Shown piece by piece: positions 35,340 through 45,834 of a DNA stretch of 64,000 bases; positions within the stretch are counted from its first letter, which is position 1, and each line of letters starts with the position of its first letter. Location: positions 186,001-250,000 of the forward strand of contig NZ_CAEUHO010000005.1 in NCBI RefSeq assembly GCF_903181435.1, given 5' to 3'. The position numbers and the translations under genes were made by a program. The DNA comes from Bacteroides acidifaciens. Its GTDB lineage: Bacteria; Bacteroidota; Bacteroidia; Bacteroidales; Bacteroidaceae. A model generated the notes under the pieces. That model had not been told where the DNA came from, did not search any database, and saw nothing but the letters and a program-made list of their open reading frames with translations.

Positions 35340-37862
35340 ATGAAGAAACTCCTTCCCGACTTAATCGCCATCCTGGCTTTTATAATTCTTTCTTTTGCTT
35401 ATTTCTTTCCGGCTGACATTGAGGGCCGTATTTTGTTCCAGCATGATTCTGTAGCCGGAGTAGGTGCCGGACAGGAATCGAAAGAGTATCAAGACCGTAC
35501 CGGAGAGCGCACACGCTGGACGAATGCTATCTTTGGCGGTATGCCTACCTATCAGATGGCTCCGAGTTACAACTCGACGAAAGCGCTGAGCTGGATCGAA
35601 AAAGTGTATCGGCTTTACTTGCCTGACTATGTGGTGCTGACCTTTATCATGATGTTCGGATTCTATATTCTCTTGCGGGCGTTCGGCATTTCGGCATGGC
35701 TTGCCGGATTAGGCGGAATTATATGGGCTTTCTCTTCCTATTTCTTTATCCTTATACCGGCGGGGCATATCTGGAAATTTGTGACATTGGCTTATATTCC
35801 GCCTACGATTGCGGGTGTTGTCCTGGCATATCGGAAGAAATACCTGTTGGGTGGAATTGTCACAGCTTTGTTCATCGCTCTTCAGATTCAGTCCAACCAC
35901 ATACAGATGAGCTATTACTTCATGTTTGTTATCCTGTTTATTGTAGGGGCTTATTTTGAAGATGCTTATAAGAAGAAGGAATTGCCGCATTTCTTCAAAG
36001 CCAGCGCGGTTTTGGCATTGGCTGCCGTGGTGGGAGTGTGCATCAATATTTCCAACCTGTACCATACGTATGAGTATAGCAAAGAGACAATGCGCGGCAA
36101 AAGCGAGTTAAAACAGGAAGGGCCTGCTGCCAGTCAGACAAGTGGCGGGTTGGACCGTGATTATATTACGAACTGGAGTTACGGAATTGGCGAAACATTG
36201 ACTTTACTGGTTCCGAATGTAAAAGGCGGGGCATCATCGGCTACTTTGTCGCAGAGCGAAGCCGCTATGGCAAAGGCGAACCCGATGTATGGCAATATCT
36301 ATTCGCAGTTTCCGCAGTATTTTGGTGACCAGCCGTGGACTGCCGGCCCCGTATATGTAGGGGCATTTGTCATGTTCCTGTTTATTTTGGGCTGCTTTGT
36401 GGTAAAAGGACCGCTCAAATGGGCGTTGTTGGGAGCCACTATTTTCTCTATCCTGCTTTCTTGGGGAAAGAACTTCATGGGGCTGACGGATTTCTTCATA
36501 GATTATATTCCGATGTATAATAAGTTTCGTGCCGTATCTTCCATTCTGGTGATTGCCGAATTTACTATTCCTTTATTGGCTATTTTTGCTTTGAAGGAGA
36601 TATTCTGTAAACCGGAAATCTTGAAATTGAAAGAGAACCGTACGGGGGTAATTGTGACTTTGGTGCTTACAGCCGGTGTTGCATTGCTTTTGGCTGTTGC
36701 TCCGGGTGCTTTCTTCTCCGGTTTCGTTACGGCACAAGAGATGGCTGCTTTGCAGCAAGGGCTTCCGGCAGAGCATCTTGCCCCAGTTGTAACAAACCTG
36801 ACGGAGATGCGTGAAGCAATCATTGCTTCGGACGCATGGCGCAGTTTCTTCATTATCATTGTAGGATGTTTCCTTTTGTTCCTGTATCAACAGAAGAAGT
36901 TGAAAGCAACTTTTGCTTTGGCAGGTATTGCGCTTCTATGTTTGGCAGATATGTGGACTGTCAATAAGCGTTATTTGCATGACGACCTGTTTGTTCCGAA
37001 GTCTCAAAAGGCAGAGGCATTCGTTAAAACCCAGGCGGATGAAATAATCCTTCAGGATACTACGTTGGACTACCGTGTGCTGAACTTCGTAGGTTTCCCA
37101 AATAATACATTTAATGAAAACAATACGTCATACTGGCATAAAAGTGTCGGTGGCTATCATGCTGCCAAGCTGCGCCGTTATCAGGAGATGATCGACCATC
37201 ATATCGCTCCTGAGATGCAAGCTACTTATCAGGCTGTGGCTACTGCCGGGGGGGAGATGGACAGCGTGGACGCTTCCAAATTCCGTGTACTGAATATGCT
37301 GAACACGAAATACTTTATCTTCCCTGCCGGAGAACAAGGACAACCTGTTCCTGTTCAAAATCCGTATGCTTACGGTAATGCCTGGTTTGTAGATAAGGTG
37401 CAATACGTGAATAATGCGAATGAGGAAATTGATGCCTTGAATGATATCCTTCCGACAGAAACTGCCATAGTGGATGCGAAATTCAAGGAACAACTGAAAG
37501 GTGTGACGGAAGGTTATAAAGACTCTCTGTCTACTATCCGTTTGGTTAGCTATGAACCGAACCGTTTGATTTATAAGACCTCTTCACCTAAGGACGGAGT
37601 AGTGGTGTTTTCCGAAATATACTATCCGGGATGGCAGGCGACAATCGACGGGCAGCCGGCAGACATTGCCCGTGCAGACTATATCTTGCGTGCGATGAAT
37701 GTGCCTGGCGGTGAACATACCATTGAAATGTGGTTTGATCCGCGGAGTATCCATGTCACCGAAAGCATTGCTTACGCGGCATTGGCCCTATTGCTGATCG
37801 GAATCATGGTTCTGGTGTGGATGGAACGGCGCAAGATAGCTAAAAGACCCGAAATGAAATAA
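35340..37862 (+). CDS. YfhO-family multi-spanning membrane protein
   Basis: An 840-residue integral membrane protein. The longer frame from 35280 runs through the repeat cluster, so the ATG at 35340 (MKKLLPDLIAIL) is preferred. About a dozen hydrophobic segments are visible (e.g. LIAILAFIILSFAYFF, LTFIMMFGFYILLRAF, VTLVLTAGVALLLAVA). A large extracytoplasmic C-terminal domain (~590-800) and a last membrane segment follow. The fold resembles GT-C glycosyltransferases; YfhO relatives modify cell-wall polymers with sugars. The acceptor is unknown. Confidence 0.82.
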   Translation: MKKLLPDLIAILAFIILSFAYFFPADIEGRILFQHDSVAGVGAGQESKEYQDRTGERTRWTNAIFGGMPTYQMAPSYNSTKALSWIEKVYRLYLPDYVVLTFIMMFGFYILLRAFGISAWLAGLGGIIWAFSSYFFILIPAGHIWKFVTLAYIPPTIAGVVLAYRKKYLLGGIVTALFIALQIQSNHIQMSYYFMFVILFIVGAYFEDAYKKKELPHFFKASAVLALAAVVGVCINISNLYHTYEYSKETMRGKSELKQEGPAASQTSGGLDRDYITNWSYGIGETLTLLVPNVKGGASSATLSQSEAAMAKANPMYGNIYSQFPQYFGDQPWTAGPVYVGAFVMFLFILGCFVVKGPLKWALLGATIFSILLSWGKNFMGLTDFFIDYIPMYNKFRAVSSILVIAEFTIPLLAIFALKEIFCKPEILKLKENRTGVIVTLVLTAGVALLLAVAPGAFFSGFVTAQEMAALQQGLPAEHLAPVVTNLTEMREAIIASDAWRSFFIIIVGCFLLFLYQQKKLKATFALAGIALLCLADMWTVNKRYLHDDLFVPKSQKAEAFVKTQADEIILQDTTLDYRVLNFVGFPNNTFNENNTSYWHKSVGGYHAAKLRRYQEMIDHHIAPEMQATYQAVATAGGEMDSVDASKFRVLNMLNTKYFIFPAGEQGQPVPVQNPYAYGNAWFVDKVQYVNNANEEIDALNDILPTETAIVDAKFKEQLKGVTEGYKDSLSTIRLVSYEPNRLIYKTSSPKDGVVVFSEIYYPGWQATIDGQPADIARADYILRAMNVPGGEHTIEMWFDPRSIHVTESIAYAALALLLIGIMVLVWMERRKIAKRPEMK

Positions 37863-37906
37863 GTAGGACTACTCCTAAATATTATAGGTGGTTCTCTCAA
37901 ATAAGG

Positions 37907-37940
37907 ACGGCTCTCTTCTTCACGAAGAGGGCCGTTTTGT
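37907..37940 (+). terminator. Terminator after the YfhO gene
   Basis: ACGGCTCTCTTC/GAAGAGGGCCGT stem (37907-37935) with loop TTCAC and a following TTTTGTTG tract. Confidence 0.88.
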
Positions 37941-38038
37941 TGTTTCCTTACTCCTGTAGCTAAAATTGTTTTATTGAAAAAGGAAAATATGAATATAAAG
38001 AGTCGGATTATGGGTAGCCTTCATATGCCGTAACCCGC

Positions 38039-38046
38039 TAAATTTG
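38039..38046 (+). promoter_or_regulatory. -7 box of the efflux operon
   Basis: TAAATTTG fits TAnnTTTG and lies 24 bp before the TolC-like start codon. The -33 element is weak. Confidence 0.5.
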
Positions 38047-38069
38047 TAGCCAATTATAGAACGCATATT

Positions 38070-39401
38070 ATGAAAAGACTACTGTTCATTTTTACCTTTT
38101 TTGGTTTCTTCTTCGTAAATGGGAGAACACAAGAAGTAGAAACCCTGACATTGGAAGACTGTCTTCGGATAGGTATAGATAACAACCTGTCGTTGGAAAG
38201 CAAACGCAAAGAAATACAGAAAAGCAAATATGGCGTGTCTGAGAATCGGGCAAGATTGTTACCTCAGATTAATGCCGCCGCCGGCTACAATAATAATTTT
38301 GATCCGCCGGTATCTGTAACGGACGGCTCCTCTTATGGTGTTCCCTATAATATAACCCGGACGTTGCAACATTCCGCCAATGCTGGACTGGAAATGCAAA
38401 TGCCGCTTTTCAACCAGACTCTTTATACTTCCATGTCTATTGCTAAAATCATGGAAGAAATCAGTCGTTTGTCTTATGGTAAAGCGAGGGAGGATATTAT
38501 TCTTCAAATCAGCAAGATGTATTATCTCGGGCAAGTCACAGCAGAGCAGATAGCATTGATAAAGGCGAATATTGTCCGTCTGGAAGAATTGCGGGACATT
38601 ACCCGGGCTTTCTTTGATAACGGAATGTCTATGGAAGTGGATTTGAAAAGGGTAAATATCAATCTCGAAAACCTGAAGGTGCAATATGACAATGCGCGGG
38701 CGATGATGAAGCAGCAACTCAATATGCTGAAGTATATAATGGATTATCCTGCCGAAAAGGAATTTGCATTGACACCGGTGAATACCGACAGTATTACTAC
38801 GGTGGCTCTGACCGGCTTGTCGGAAAATCTCTACGAACTGCAACTTACACAGTCGCAGGTAGAATTGGCGGAGCGGCAAAAGCGGATGGTCAGCAACGGA
38901 TATATCCCTTCTCTTAGTCTGACGGGCAGTTGGAGGTATGCCGCTTACACTGATAAAGGCTACCATTGGTTCCATTCCGGGCCGTCCAACCACTGGTTTC
39001 GCTCCTACGGGCTGGGACTGACCTTGCGTGTCCCGATTTTCGACGGACTGGATAAGACTTATAAAATAAGGAAAGCAAAAATTGACATTGAGAACCGCAG
39101 GTTGGCATGGGAGGATGCCCGGAAGAACCTACAAACCCAATATTTGAATGCGGTAAACGACTTGATGAATAACCAGCGCAATTTTAAAAAGCAGAAAGAC
39201 AACTATTTGCTGGCCGAGGATGTGTATGCCGTCACGTCCGACCGCTATCGGGAGGGGATTGCTTCAATGACCGAAGTGTTGCAGGATGAAATGCAGATGA
39301 GCGAAGCACAGAACAACTATATCAGCGCGCATTATAATTATAGGGTCACTAACTTGATGTTGCTCAAACTGACCGGACAGATAGAATCGTTAGTCAAATA
39401 A
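38070..39401 (+). CDS. TolC-family outer-membrane efflux channel
   Basis: A 443-residue outer-membrane factor with a signal peptide. Two long helical repeats are visible (LTLEDCLRIGIDNNLSLESKR and later LYELQLTQSQVELAERQKRM), and RLRVPIFDGLDKTYKI-like text marks the periplasmic barrel entrance. It is the outer part of a tripartite pump with the membrane-fusion protein and the MFS protein encoded next, all on one strand with small gaps. Confidence 0.92.
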   Translation: MKRLLFIFTFFGFFFVNGRTQEVETLTLEDCLRIGIDNNLSLESKRKEIQKSKYGVSENRARLLPQINAAAGYNNNFDPPVSVTDGSSYGVPYNITRTLQHSANAGLEMQMPLFNQTLYTSMSIAKIMEEISRLSYGKAREDIILQISKMYYLGQVTAEQIALIKANIVRLEELRDITRAFFDNGMSMEVDLKRVNINLENLKVQYDNARAMMKQQLNMLKYIMDYPAEKEFALTPVNTDSITTVALTGLSENLYELQLTQSQVELAERQKRMVSNGYIPSLSLTGSWRYAAYTDKGYHWFHSGPSNHWFRSYGLGLTLRVPIFDGLDKTYKIRKAKIDIENRRLAWEDARKNLQTQYLNAVNDLMNNQRNFKKQKDNYLLAEDVYAVTSDRYREGIASMTEVLQDEMQMSEAQNNYISAHYNYRVTNLMLLKLTGQIESLVK

Positions 39402-39429
39402 TACACAATTAATAATCGAATCATATAAT

Positions 39430-40521
39430 ATGGAAACAATGGAAAATAATATTCCTTCTGCTACTCATCAGGAGAAAGTGAAGAAGATGAAAAAACTTCG
39501 CCGTTGGCAGATTGCAGTCAGCTTTTTAGGAGTGGCTATTATTGTGTGGGGAGTTGTTGAGGTGGTCTGTCTTTTTCTGAATTATAGTCAGACAGAAACC
39601 AGTAACGACGCGCAGATAGAGCAATATGTATCACCTATCAACCTGCGTGCCTCGGGATATATTGATAAGATTTATTTTACCGAACATCAGGAAGTGCATA
39701 AGGGGGATACCTTGATGGTACTTGACGACCGTGAATATAAGATTAGGGTAATGGAAGCCGAAGCTGCATTGAAAGATGCGCAAGCTGGTGCTACGGTTAT
39801 CAATGCTACATTGAACACCACGCAGACGACCGCATCTGTTTACGATGCCTCTATTGCCGAGATTGAAGTACGTTTGGCTAAACTGGAGAAAGACCGGAAA
39901 CGGTATGAAAATCTGGTGAAGCGGAATGCTGCCACTCCTATCCAGCTTGAACAGATTGTGACGGATTATGAAGCTACACGCAAGAAGTTGGAAGCAGTGA
40001 AAAGACAGAAAAAAGCCGCTCTCTCCGGCGTGGATGAAGTATCATACCGGCGTGTGAGTACGGAAGCTGCCATTCAGCGGGCAACGGCGGCACTCGAGAT
40101 GGCACGCCTGAACCTTTCTTATACAGTTGTGATAGCTCCTTGTGACGGTAAGCTCGGTCGTCGTTCATTGGAAGAAGGGCAGTTCATATCGGCAGGGCAG
40201 ACGATTACGTATATTCTTCCTAATACTCAAAAATGGATTGTTGCCAATTATAAGGAGACACAGATTGAGAATCTGCATATCGGACAAGAAGTATCTGTTA
40301 CCGTTGACGCTATTAGTGATAAAGAGTTTACGGGAAAGGTGACGTCTATTTCGGGAGCAACGGGCTCCAAATATTCATTGGTTCCGACGGATAACTCGGC
40401 AGGAAACTTTGTGAAGATACAACAGCGGATTCCTGTGCGTATCGATTTTACCGATTTATCCAAAGAAGACAACGAACGGCTTGCGGCAGGCATGATGGTG
40501 GTGGTTAAAGCCCGGCTTTAG
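39430..40521 (+). CDS. HlyD/EmrA-type membrane-fusion protein
   Basis: A 363-residue periplasmic adaptor anchored by one N-terminal membrane helix (IAVSFLGVAIIVWGVVEVVCLFL). The biotinyl-lipoyl-like half motif INLRASGYIDKIYF, a helical hairpin (~95-210) and a beta-barrel domain (GQEVSVTVDAISDKEFTGKV) are in order. EmrA-like proteins couple MFS pumps to TolC. The start codon lies 28 bp after the TolC-like stop. Confidence 0.93.
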   Translation: METMENNIPSATHQEKVKKMKKLRRWQIAVSFLGVAIIVWGVVEVVCLFLNYSQTETSNDAQIEQYVSPINLRASGYIDKIYFTEHQEVHKGDTLMVLDDREYKIRVMEAEAALKDAQAGATVINATLNTTQTTASVYDASIAEIEVRLAKLEKDRKRYENLVKRNAATPIQLEQIVTDYEATRKKLEAVKRQKKAALSGVDEVSYRRVSTEAAIQRATAALEMARLNLSYTVVIAPCDGKLGRRSLEEGQFISAGQTITYILPNTQKWIVANYKETQIENLHIGQEVSVTVDAISDKEFTGKVTSISGATGSKYSLVPTDNSAGNFVKIQQRIPVRIDFTDLSKEDNERLAAGMMVVVKARL

Positions 40522-40594
40522 TGCAACTTTCTTTTTCTGCCTTATCCGTGATATGTAATTAACCATTTGTAAACAGTAACTTGTATTTAAACAA

Positions 40595-42232
40595 ATGCCC
40601 TCATATCCTAAAAATTATCCTTTTTATAACTGGATGCCCAAACCGCTGGGTATTATTATCCTCTTATTCTTCTTTCTGCCGATTCTTACGGTGGGTGGGG
40701 TATATTCGGTGAATAGTACAGAAATGATGAGCGGGCTCGGCATTATTTCCGAACACATTCAGTTTGCCAATTTCGTGACTTCTATCGGTATGGCGGCATT
40801 TGCTCCGTTCTTGTACGAACTGGTATGTGTGCGCCGGGAAAAGATGATGTGTATTGCCGGATTTGCGTTGATGTATGTATTCAGTTATATCTGTGCCAAG
40901 ACCGACAGTGTTTTTCTGTTGGCGCTTTGTAGTCTGTTGACTGGCTTTTTGCGCATGGTATTGATGATGGTCAATTTGTTTACACTAATTTGGTATGCCG
41001 GTGGTATGGAAGCCAGCCGCAACATAACCCCCGGTTTGGAACCGAAGGACGCTGCCGGTTGGAATAAGCTAGACATCGAGAGATGTGTGAGCCAGCCGGC
41101 GGTTTATCTGTTTTTTATGATTCTGGGACAGTCGGGCACGGCACTTACCGCCTGGCTGTCCTTTGAATATGATTGGAAATATGTGTATTATTTTATGATG
41201 GGGATTCTGCTGGTTTCTATCTTAATCATATTTATCACTATGCCCAATTACAAATTCCCGGGGCGCTTTCCCATCAACTTCCGTAAGTTCGGCAATACCA
41301 CTGCTTTTTGTATTTCACTTACGTGCCTCACTTATGTGCTGGTTTATGGCAAAGTGCTCGACTGGTACGATGACGAATCTATACGTTGGGCAACTGCTGC
41401 CTGTATTCTTTTTGCGGGGATTTTTCTCTATATGGATGTCACTCGCCGGTCGCCTTATGTTTTGCTGGATGCGTTCAAGCTGCGTACAATCCGTATGGGC
41501 GCTTTGCTTTATCTGTTGTTGATGATTATTAATTCCAGTGCCATGTTTGTCAATGTATTTGCGGGTGTCGGGATGCGTCTCGATAATTTGCAGAATGCTG
41601 CATTGGGTAACTGGTGTATGGTAGGTTATGCTATCGGTGCTGTGATGGCTATGGTGTTGGGCGGTAAGGGACTGCACTTTAAGTATCTTTTTGCCCTTGG
41701 ATTTTTCTTTTTGTCCTTGTCGGCAGTATTCATGTATTTTGAAGTACAGACAGCCGGTATGTACGAACGTTTGAAGTATGCAGTGATTATTCGTGCCACC
41801 GGCATGATGATTTTGTATGCTCTGACAGCAGCTTATGCCAATCAGCGAATGCCTTTCAAATACCTTTCCACTTGGATTTGCATCATGCTTACCGTGCGTA
41901 TGGTGCTAGGGCCCGGCATCGGGGGAGCAATTTACTCGAATGTGCTGCAGGAACGGCAGCAACATTATGTCACCCGTTATGCGCAGAATGTCGATTTACT
42001 GAATCCTGATGCTTCCGCTTCCTTCCTCGGTACGGTGCAAGGAATGAAATATCAGGGAAAAAGCGAAACGGAAGCCCGCAATATGGCTGCTATATCTACC
42101 AAAGGGCGGATTCAGGTACAAGCTACACTCTCGGCTCTCAAGGAAATGGCGGGCTGGACATTGTATGGCGGGTTAATTTGTATGATATTTGTGCTTGTTG
42201 TTCCTTATCCTAAACGAAAATTAGTAACTTAG
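40595..42232 (+). CDS. MFS-type multidrug transporter, EmrB-like
   Basis: A 545-residue inner-membrane protein with about 14 hydrophobic helices (for example PLGIIILLFFFLPILTVGGV, ACILFAGIFLYMDV, LIWYAGGME loop). Sequence divergence from classic EmrB is high, so the family call leans on helix count and on the operon with an EmrA-like adaptor and TolC-like channel. It would supply the proton-driven export step. Substrate is unknown. Confidence 0.8.
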   Translation: MPSYPKNYPFYNWMPKPLGIIILLFFFLPILTVGGVYSVNSTEMMSGLGIISEHIQFANFVTSIGMAAFAPFLYELVCVRREKMMCIAGFALMYVFSYICAKTDSVFLLALCSLLTGFLRMVLMMVNLFTLIWYAGGMEASRNITPGLEPKDAAGWNKLDIERCVSQPAVYLFFMILGQSGTALTAWLSFEYDWKYVYYFMMGILLVSILIIFITMPNYKFPGRFPINFRKFGNTTAFCISLTCLTYVLVYGKVLDWYDDESIRWATAACILFAGIFLYMDVTRRSPYVLLDAFKLRTIRMGALLYLLLMIINSSAMFVNVFAGVGMRLDNLQNAALGNWCMVGYAIGAVMAMVLGGKGLHFKYLFALGFFFLSLSAVFMYFEVQTAGMYERLKYAVIIRATGMMILYALTAAYANQRMPFKYLSTWICIMLTVRMVLGPGIGGAIYSNVLQERQQHYVTRYAQNVDLLNPDASASFLGTVQGMKYQGKSETEARNMAAISTKGRIQVQATLSALKEMAGWTLYGGLICMIFVLVVPYPKRKLVT

Positions 42233-42267
42233 CATCGTTTTAGATAATGATTTGTTAATATATTTGC

Positions 42268-43146
42268 ATGATGGATACCCAACAAGACCGTTTATTACAA
42301 TTTGATCGTGATTTGTTGAGCGGAAAAAATATATGTAGTTCGCAAGGCATATTTATAACTTTCCCCTCTTCTCTGAAAAGTCTTTTCCAGATGAAAGGAC
42401 TGGGTGTGATAATATGTCATCGGGGTAACTTTCAGTTTTCTCTTAATCAGAAAATTCATTCCGCTAAAGCGGGTGAGAGCCTGTTTATTCCTGAGGAAGG
42501 CGAGTTTCTGGTGCTTCAGGAATCGGAAGATATGGAAGTGCAGATCCTGATTTATCAAATAGAGCCTATACGGGATATTATGGGCAATGCAGTGGTGACC
42601 ATGTATATGTATTCACGGATTACTCCCGAAGAACCTTGTTGCGTTTGGACCACCGGTGAGGAAGGGGAGATTACAAAATATATGTCCTTATTGGACAGCG
42701 CTTTGCAGATAGAAGACAATTCGTTTAAACTTTATGAGCAGAAATTGCTCCTGCTTGCATTGACCTACAGGGTTTGTTCTATTTATAACCGTAAACTAGT
42801 TAATGACGGGGAGGAGATAGGGGGACGTAAGAATGAGGTCTTTATCCGTTTGATTCAGTTGATTGAGAAACATTATATGCAGGAACGGGGAGTGGAATTT
42901 TACGCGGATAAACTCTGTTTGTCTCCGAAATACCTTTCTGCAGTTTCCAAAAGCATTTGCGGATATACGGTACAGGAGCTCGTGTTTAAAGCGATTATCC
43001 GTAAGAGTATCTCGTTGCTGAAAAATACCCAACAGGATATCCAAGAGATTTCGAACGCTTTCGGCTTCCCCAATGCTTCTTGTTTCGGTACATTCTTTAA
43101 GAAGCAAGTGGGGATGTCGCCGCAGCAATATCGGAAGAGTCTTTAA
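42268..43146 (+). CDS. AraC-family transcriptional regulator
   Basis: A 292-residue protein with an N-terminal cupin-like sensor part (HSAKAGESLFIPEEGEFLVL) and a C-terminal AraC DNA-binding domain (~190-292): VEFYADKLCLSPKYLSAVSKSICGYTVQEL and IQEISNAFGFPNASCFGTFFKKQVGMSPQQYR. It lies 35 bp behind the pump gene and is likely the operon's own regulator. The ligand is not evident. Confidence 0.92.
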   Translation: MMDTQQDRLLQFDRDLLSGKNICSSQGIFITFPSSLKSLFQMKGLGVIICHRGNFQFSLNQKIHSAKAGESLFIPEEGEFLVLQESEDMEVQILIYQIEPIRDIMGNAVVTMYMYSRITPEEPCCVWTTGEEGEITKYMSLLDSALQIEDNSFKLYEQKLLLLALTYRVCSIYNRKLVNDGEEIGGRKNEVFIRLIQLIEKHYMQERGVEFYADKLCLSPKYLSAVSKSICGYTVQELVFKAIIRKSISLLKNTQQDIQEISNAFGFPNASCFGTFFKKQVGMSPQQYRKSL

Positions 43147-43150
43147 AGAT

Positions 43151-43804
43151 TTATTCTTTTTCTCCATAAGCAAGGTCGCCTGCATCGCCGAGCCCCGGAA
43201 CAATATAAGAATGTTCATTGATTTCAGGGTCGATGGCCGCGCACCAAATAGTAGTTTTGTCCTCAGGAAATATGTTTTTAATATGGTCGATGGCCTGTTG
43301 GCTGGCAATGATGGACGCTACGTGGATTTCGGCAGGATGACCTTTGGTCAGCATAGCCTGGTAGCTCAATTCCATGCTGCTGCCCGTTGCCAACATAGGG
43401 TCTGTGATAATCAACGTTTTGTCGTCGATGCGAGGAGAAGCGATATATTCTATATGTATATCAAATTTCAGTGTATCCTTGTATTTGCGATAGGCGGAAA
43501 CGAATGCGTTTTCCGCTCCGTCGAAATAACTCAGAAAACCTTGGTGGAAAGGAAGACCGGCACGTAGAATAGTGCTGATTACTAATTGGTTGTCCGGCGT
43601 GCTGACCGGAGCGATGCCCAGTGGTGTCCGGATGTTCTTTACTGAGTATGTAAACTCCTTGCTCATTTCGTAAGCCATGATTTCTCCGATACGCTCGATA
43701 TTACGGCGGAAACGCAGGCGGTCATTTTGCACTTCTACATTTCTGATTTCGGATATGTACTGGTTTAGAATCGAATTTGTTTTGCTAAAATCAATTACCT
43801 TCAT
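43151..43804 (-). CDS. upp: Uracil phosphoribosyltransferase
   Basis: A 217-residue pyrimidine-salvage enzyme converting uracil and PRPP to UMP. PRPP loop LIITDPMLATGSSME; flexible-loop and uracil-binding C-terminus IVPGLGDAGDLAYG; ILRAGLPFHQG near residue 80. It ends 5 bp from the convergent AraC gene and diverges from pckA. The upstream 43805-44087 gap contains promoters for both. Confidence 0.96.
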   Translation of the reverse strand: MKVIDFSKTNSILNQYISEIRNVEVQNDRLRFRRNIERIGEIMAYEMSKEFTYSVKNIRTPLGIAPVSTPDNQLVISTILRAGLPFHQGFLSYFDGAENAFVSAYRKYKDTLKFDIHIEYIASPRIDDKTLIITDPMLATGSSMELSYQAMLTKGHPAEIHVASIIASQQAIDHIKNIFPEDKTTIWCAAIDPEINEHSYIVPGLGDAGDLAYGEKE

Positions 43805-43985
43805 ATTTATTGTTTAATTAGATTTTAATCTCATTTTCATACTACTAATAGCATACTGACTTGCAAAGTAAGCGATAATCTTTCAAATTGCAACGTTCAG
43901 TTAGCAGATATTGTTAGGAATTTATAAAAGAGATTCAATTAGGGAAAAATTTCTCTAATACCTTCTTCCTTTCCAAAGAAAGTAT

Positions 43986-44027
43986 TACTTTTGTACCCGG
44001 ATTTACAAGGGGTGTTCCAATCCCCTT
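43986..44027 (+). promoter_or_regulatory. pckA promoter and leader stem-loop
   Basis: TACTTTTG (43986-43993) fits TAnnTTTG. About 14 nt later a hairpin AAGGGG (44007-44012)/CCCCTT (44022-44027) would lie near the 5' end of a ~90-nt leader and may stabilise the highly expressed mRNA. Confidence 0.5.
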
Positions 44028-44087
44028 CTTAGTCAAAGGTGAAAAGAGATAATAAAACAAAATACCAATTTAATTAATTCAAAGAAA

Positions 44088-45695
44088 ATGGCAAATTTAG
44101 ATTTAAGCAAGTACGGTATCACAGGCGTGACCGAGATTTTGCACAATCCGTCTTATGACGTTTTGTTCGCTGAAGAAACAAAACCGAGTCTGGAAGGCTT
44201 TGAAAAAGGTCAAGTAACTGAATTAGGTGCTGTTAATGTAATGACAGGTATCTATACCGGTCGTTCTCCTAAAGATAAATTCTTCGTTAAAAATGAAGCT
44301 TCTGCTGATTCTGTATGGTGGACTTCTGACGAATACAAAAACGATAACAAACCTTGTACTGAAGAGGCTTGGGCTGATTTGAAATCTAAAGCTGTAAAAC
44401 AACTTTCTGGCAAACGTTTGTTCGTTGTTGATACTTTCTGTGGTGCTAACGAAGCTACTCGTATGAAAGTACGTTTCATCATGGAAGTAGCTTGGCAGGC
44501 TCACTTCGTAACTAACATGTTCATCCGCCCGACTGCTGAAGAACTTGCTAACTACGGAGAACCTGATTTTGTATGTTTCAACGCTTCTAAAGCAAAAGTT
44601 GACAACTACAAAGAACTGGGCTTGAACTCTGAAACTGCTACAGTATTCAACCTGAAGACTAAAGAACAAGTAATCCTGAATACTTGGTACGGTGGTGAAA
44701 TGAAGAAAGGTATGTTCTCTATTATGAACTACATGAACCCGCTTCGTGGTATCGCTTCTATGCACTGCTCTGCTAACACGGATATGGAAGGAACTAGCTC
44801 TGCTATCTTCTTCGGATTGTCTGGTACAGGTAAGACTACTTTGTCTACTGACCCGAAACGTAAATTGATCGGTGATGACGAACATGGATGGGATAACGAA
44901 GGTGTATTCAACTACGAAGGTGGTTGCTACGCTAAGGTTATCAACTTGGATAAAGATAGCGAACCGGATATCTACAATGCTATCAAACGTGACGCTTTAC
45001 TTGAAAACGTAACTGTTGATGCTAACGGTAAGATTGATTTCACTGACAAGAGCGTGACTGAAAACACTCGTGTTTCTTATCCTATCTATCACATCGAAAA
45101 CATCGTTAAACCGGTTTCTAAAGGCCCTCACGCAAAACAAGTTATCTTCTTGTCTGCTGATGCATTCGGTGTATTGCCTCCAGTATCTATCCTGAACCCG
45201 GAACAGGCTCAATACTACTTCTTGTCTGGATTTACAGCTAAATTGGCTGGTACAGAACGTGGTATCACTGAACCGACTCCGACATTCTCTGCTTGCTTCG
45301 GTGCTGCTTTCTTGTCATTGCACCCGACTAAATATGCAGAAGAACTGGTTAAGAAGATGGAAATGACTGGTGCTAAAGCATACTTGGTGAACACAGGTTG
45401 GAATGGTACAGGCAAACGTATCTCTATCAAAGATACTCGTGGTATCATCGACGCTATCCTTGACGGTTCTATCGACAAAGCTCCTACTAAGGTTATTCCT
45501 TTCTTCGACTTCGTTGTTCCGACAGAACTTCCAGGTGTTGATCCGAAGATCCTTGACCCACGTGACACTTACGAATGTGCTTGCAAATGGGAAGAAAAAG
45601 CAAAAGATTTGGCTGGACGTTTCATCAAGAACTTCGCTAAATTTACTGGTAACGAAGCTGGTAAGGCTTTGGTTGCTGCTGGTCCGAAACTCTAA
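44088..45695 (+). CDS. pckA: Phosphoenolpyruvate carboxykinase (ATP)
   Basis: A 535-residue enzyme interconverting oxaloacetate and PEP. In Bacteroides it chiefly carboxylates PEP on the path to succinate. Kinase P-loop [14 protein letters not shown]; metal-binding IGDDEHGW and [11 protein letters not shown]; substrate-binding TGRSPKDKF near residue 58. Codon use is strongly biased to GCT, GGT, AAC, ATC and AAA compared with neighbours, as expected for a very highly expressed gene. A strong terminator follows. Confidence 0.97.
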   Translation: MANLDLSKYGITGVTEILHNPSYDVLFAEETKPSLEGFEKGQVTELGAVNVMTGIYTGRSPKDKFFVKNEASADSVWWTSDEYKNDNKPCTEEAWADLKSKAVKQLSGKRLFVVDTFCGANEATRMKVRFIMEVAWQAHFVTNMFIRPTAEELANYGEPDFVCFNASKAKVDNYKELGLNSETATVFNLKTKEQVILNTWYGGEMKKGMFSIMNYMNPLRGIASMHCSANTDMEGTSSAIFFGLSGTGKTTLSTDPKRKLIGDDEHGWDNEGVFNYEGGCYAKVINLDKDSEPDIYNAIKRDALLENVTVDANGKIDFTDKSVTENTRVSYPIYHIENIVKPVSKGPHAKQVIFLSADAFGVLPPVSILNPEQAQYYFLSGFTAKLAGTERGITEPTPTFSACFGAAFLSLHPTKYAEELVKKMEMTGAKAYLVNTGWNGTGKRISIKDTRGIIDAILDGSIDKAPTKVIPFFDFVVPTELPGVDPKILDPRDTYECACKWEEKAKDLAGRFIKNFAKFTGNEAGKALVAAGPKL

Positions 45696-45718
45696 TTGGA
45701 GAATCAGATATAATCTGG

Positions 45719-45748
45719 AAGGCGGTTCGATTTCGAACCGCCTTTTTT
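45719..45748 (+). terminator. Terminator of pckA
   Basis: AAGGCGGTTCG/CGAACCGCCTT perfect 11-bp stem followed by a T run (TTTTTTATTG). Confidence 0.93.
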
Positions 45749-45802
45749 ATTGTTATACTGTGTCTTTCTATGAAAAGGAATACTACCTTTTTATTTTTTT
45801 CG

Positions 45803-45810
45803 TATATTTG
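45803..45810 (+). promoter_or_regulatory. -7 box for the MutS-like gene
   Basis: TATATTTG fits TAnnTTTG, 25 bp before the chosen ATG, which supports that start over the long upstream frame through pckA. Confidence 0.5.
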
Positions 45811-45834
45811 TCAAAACGGGGCTATTTACTTTTA

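Noticed and set aside
45403..45834. The upstream extension of the MutS-like frame
   Set aside because: It overlaps pckA and its terminator in another frame. A promoter box and ATG lie at 45803-45837.
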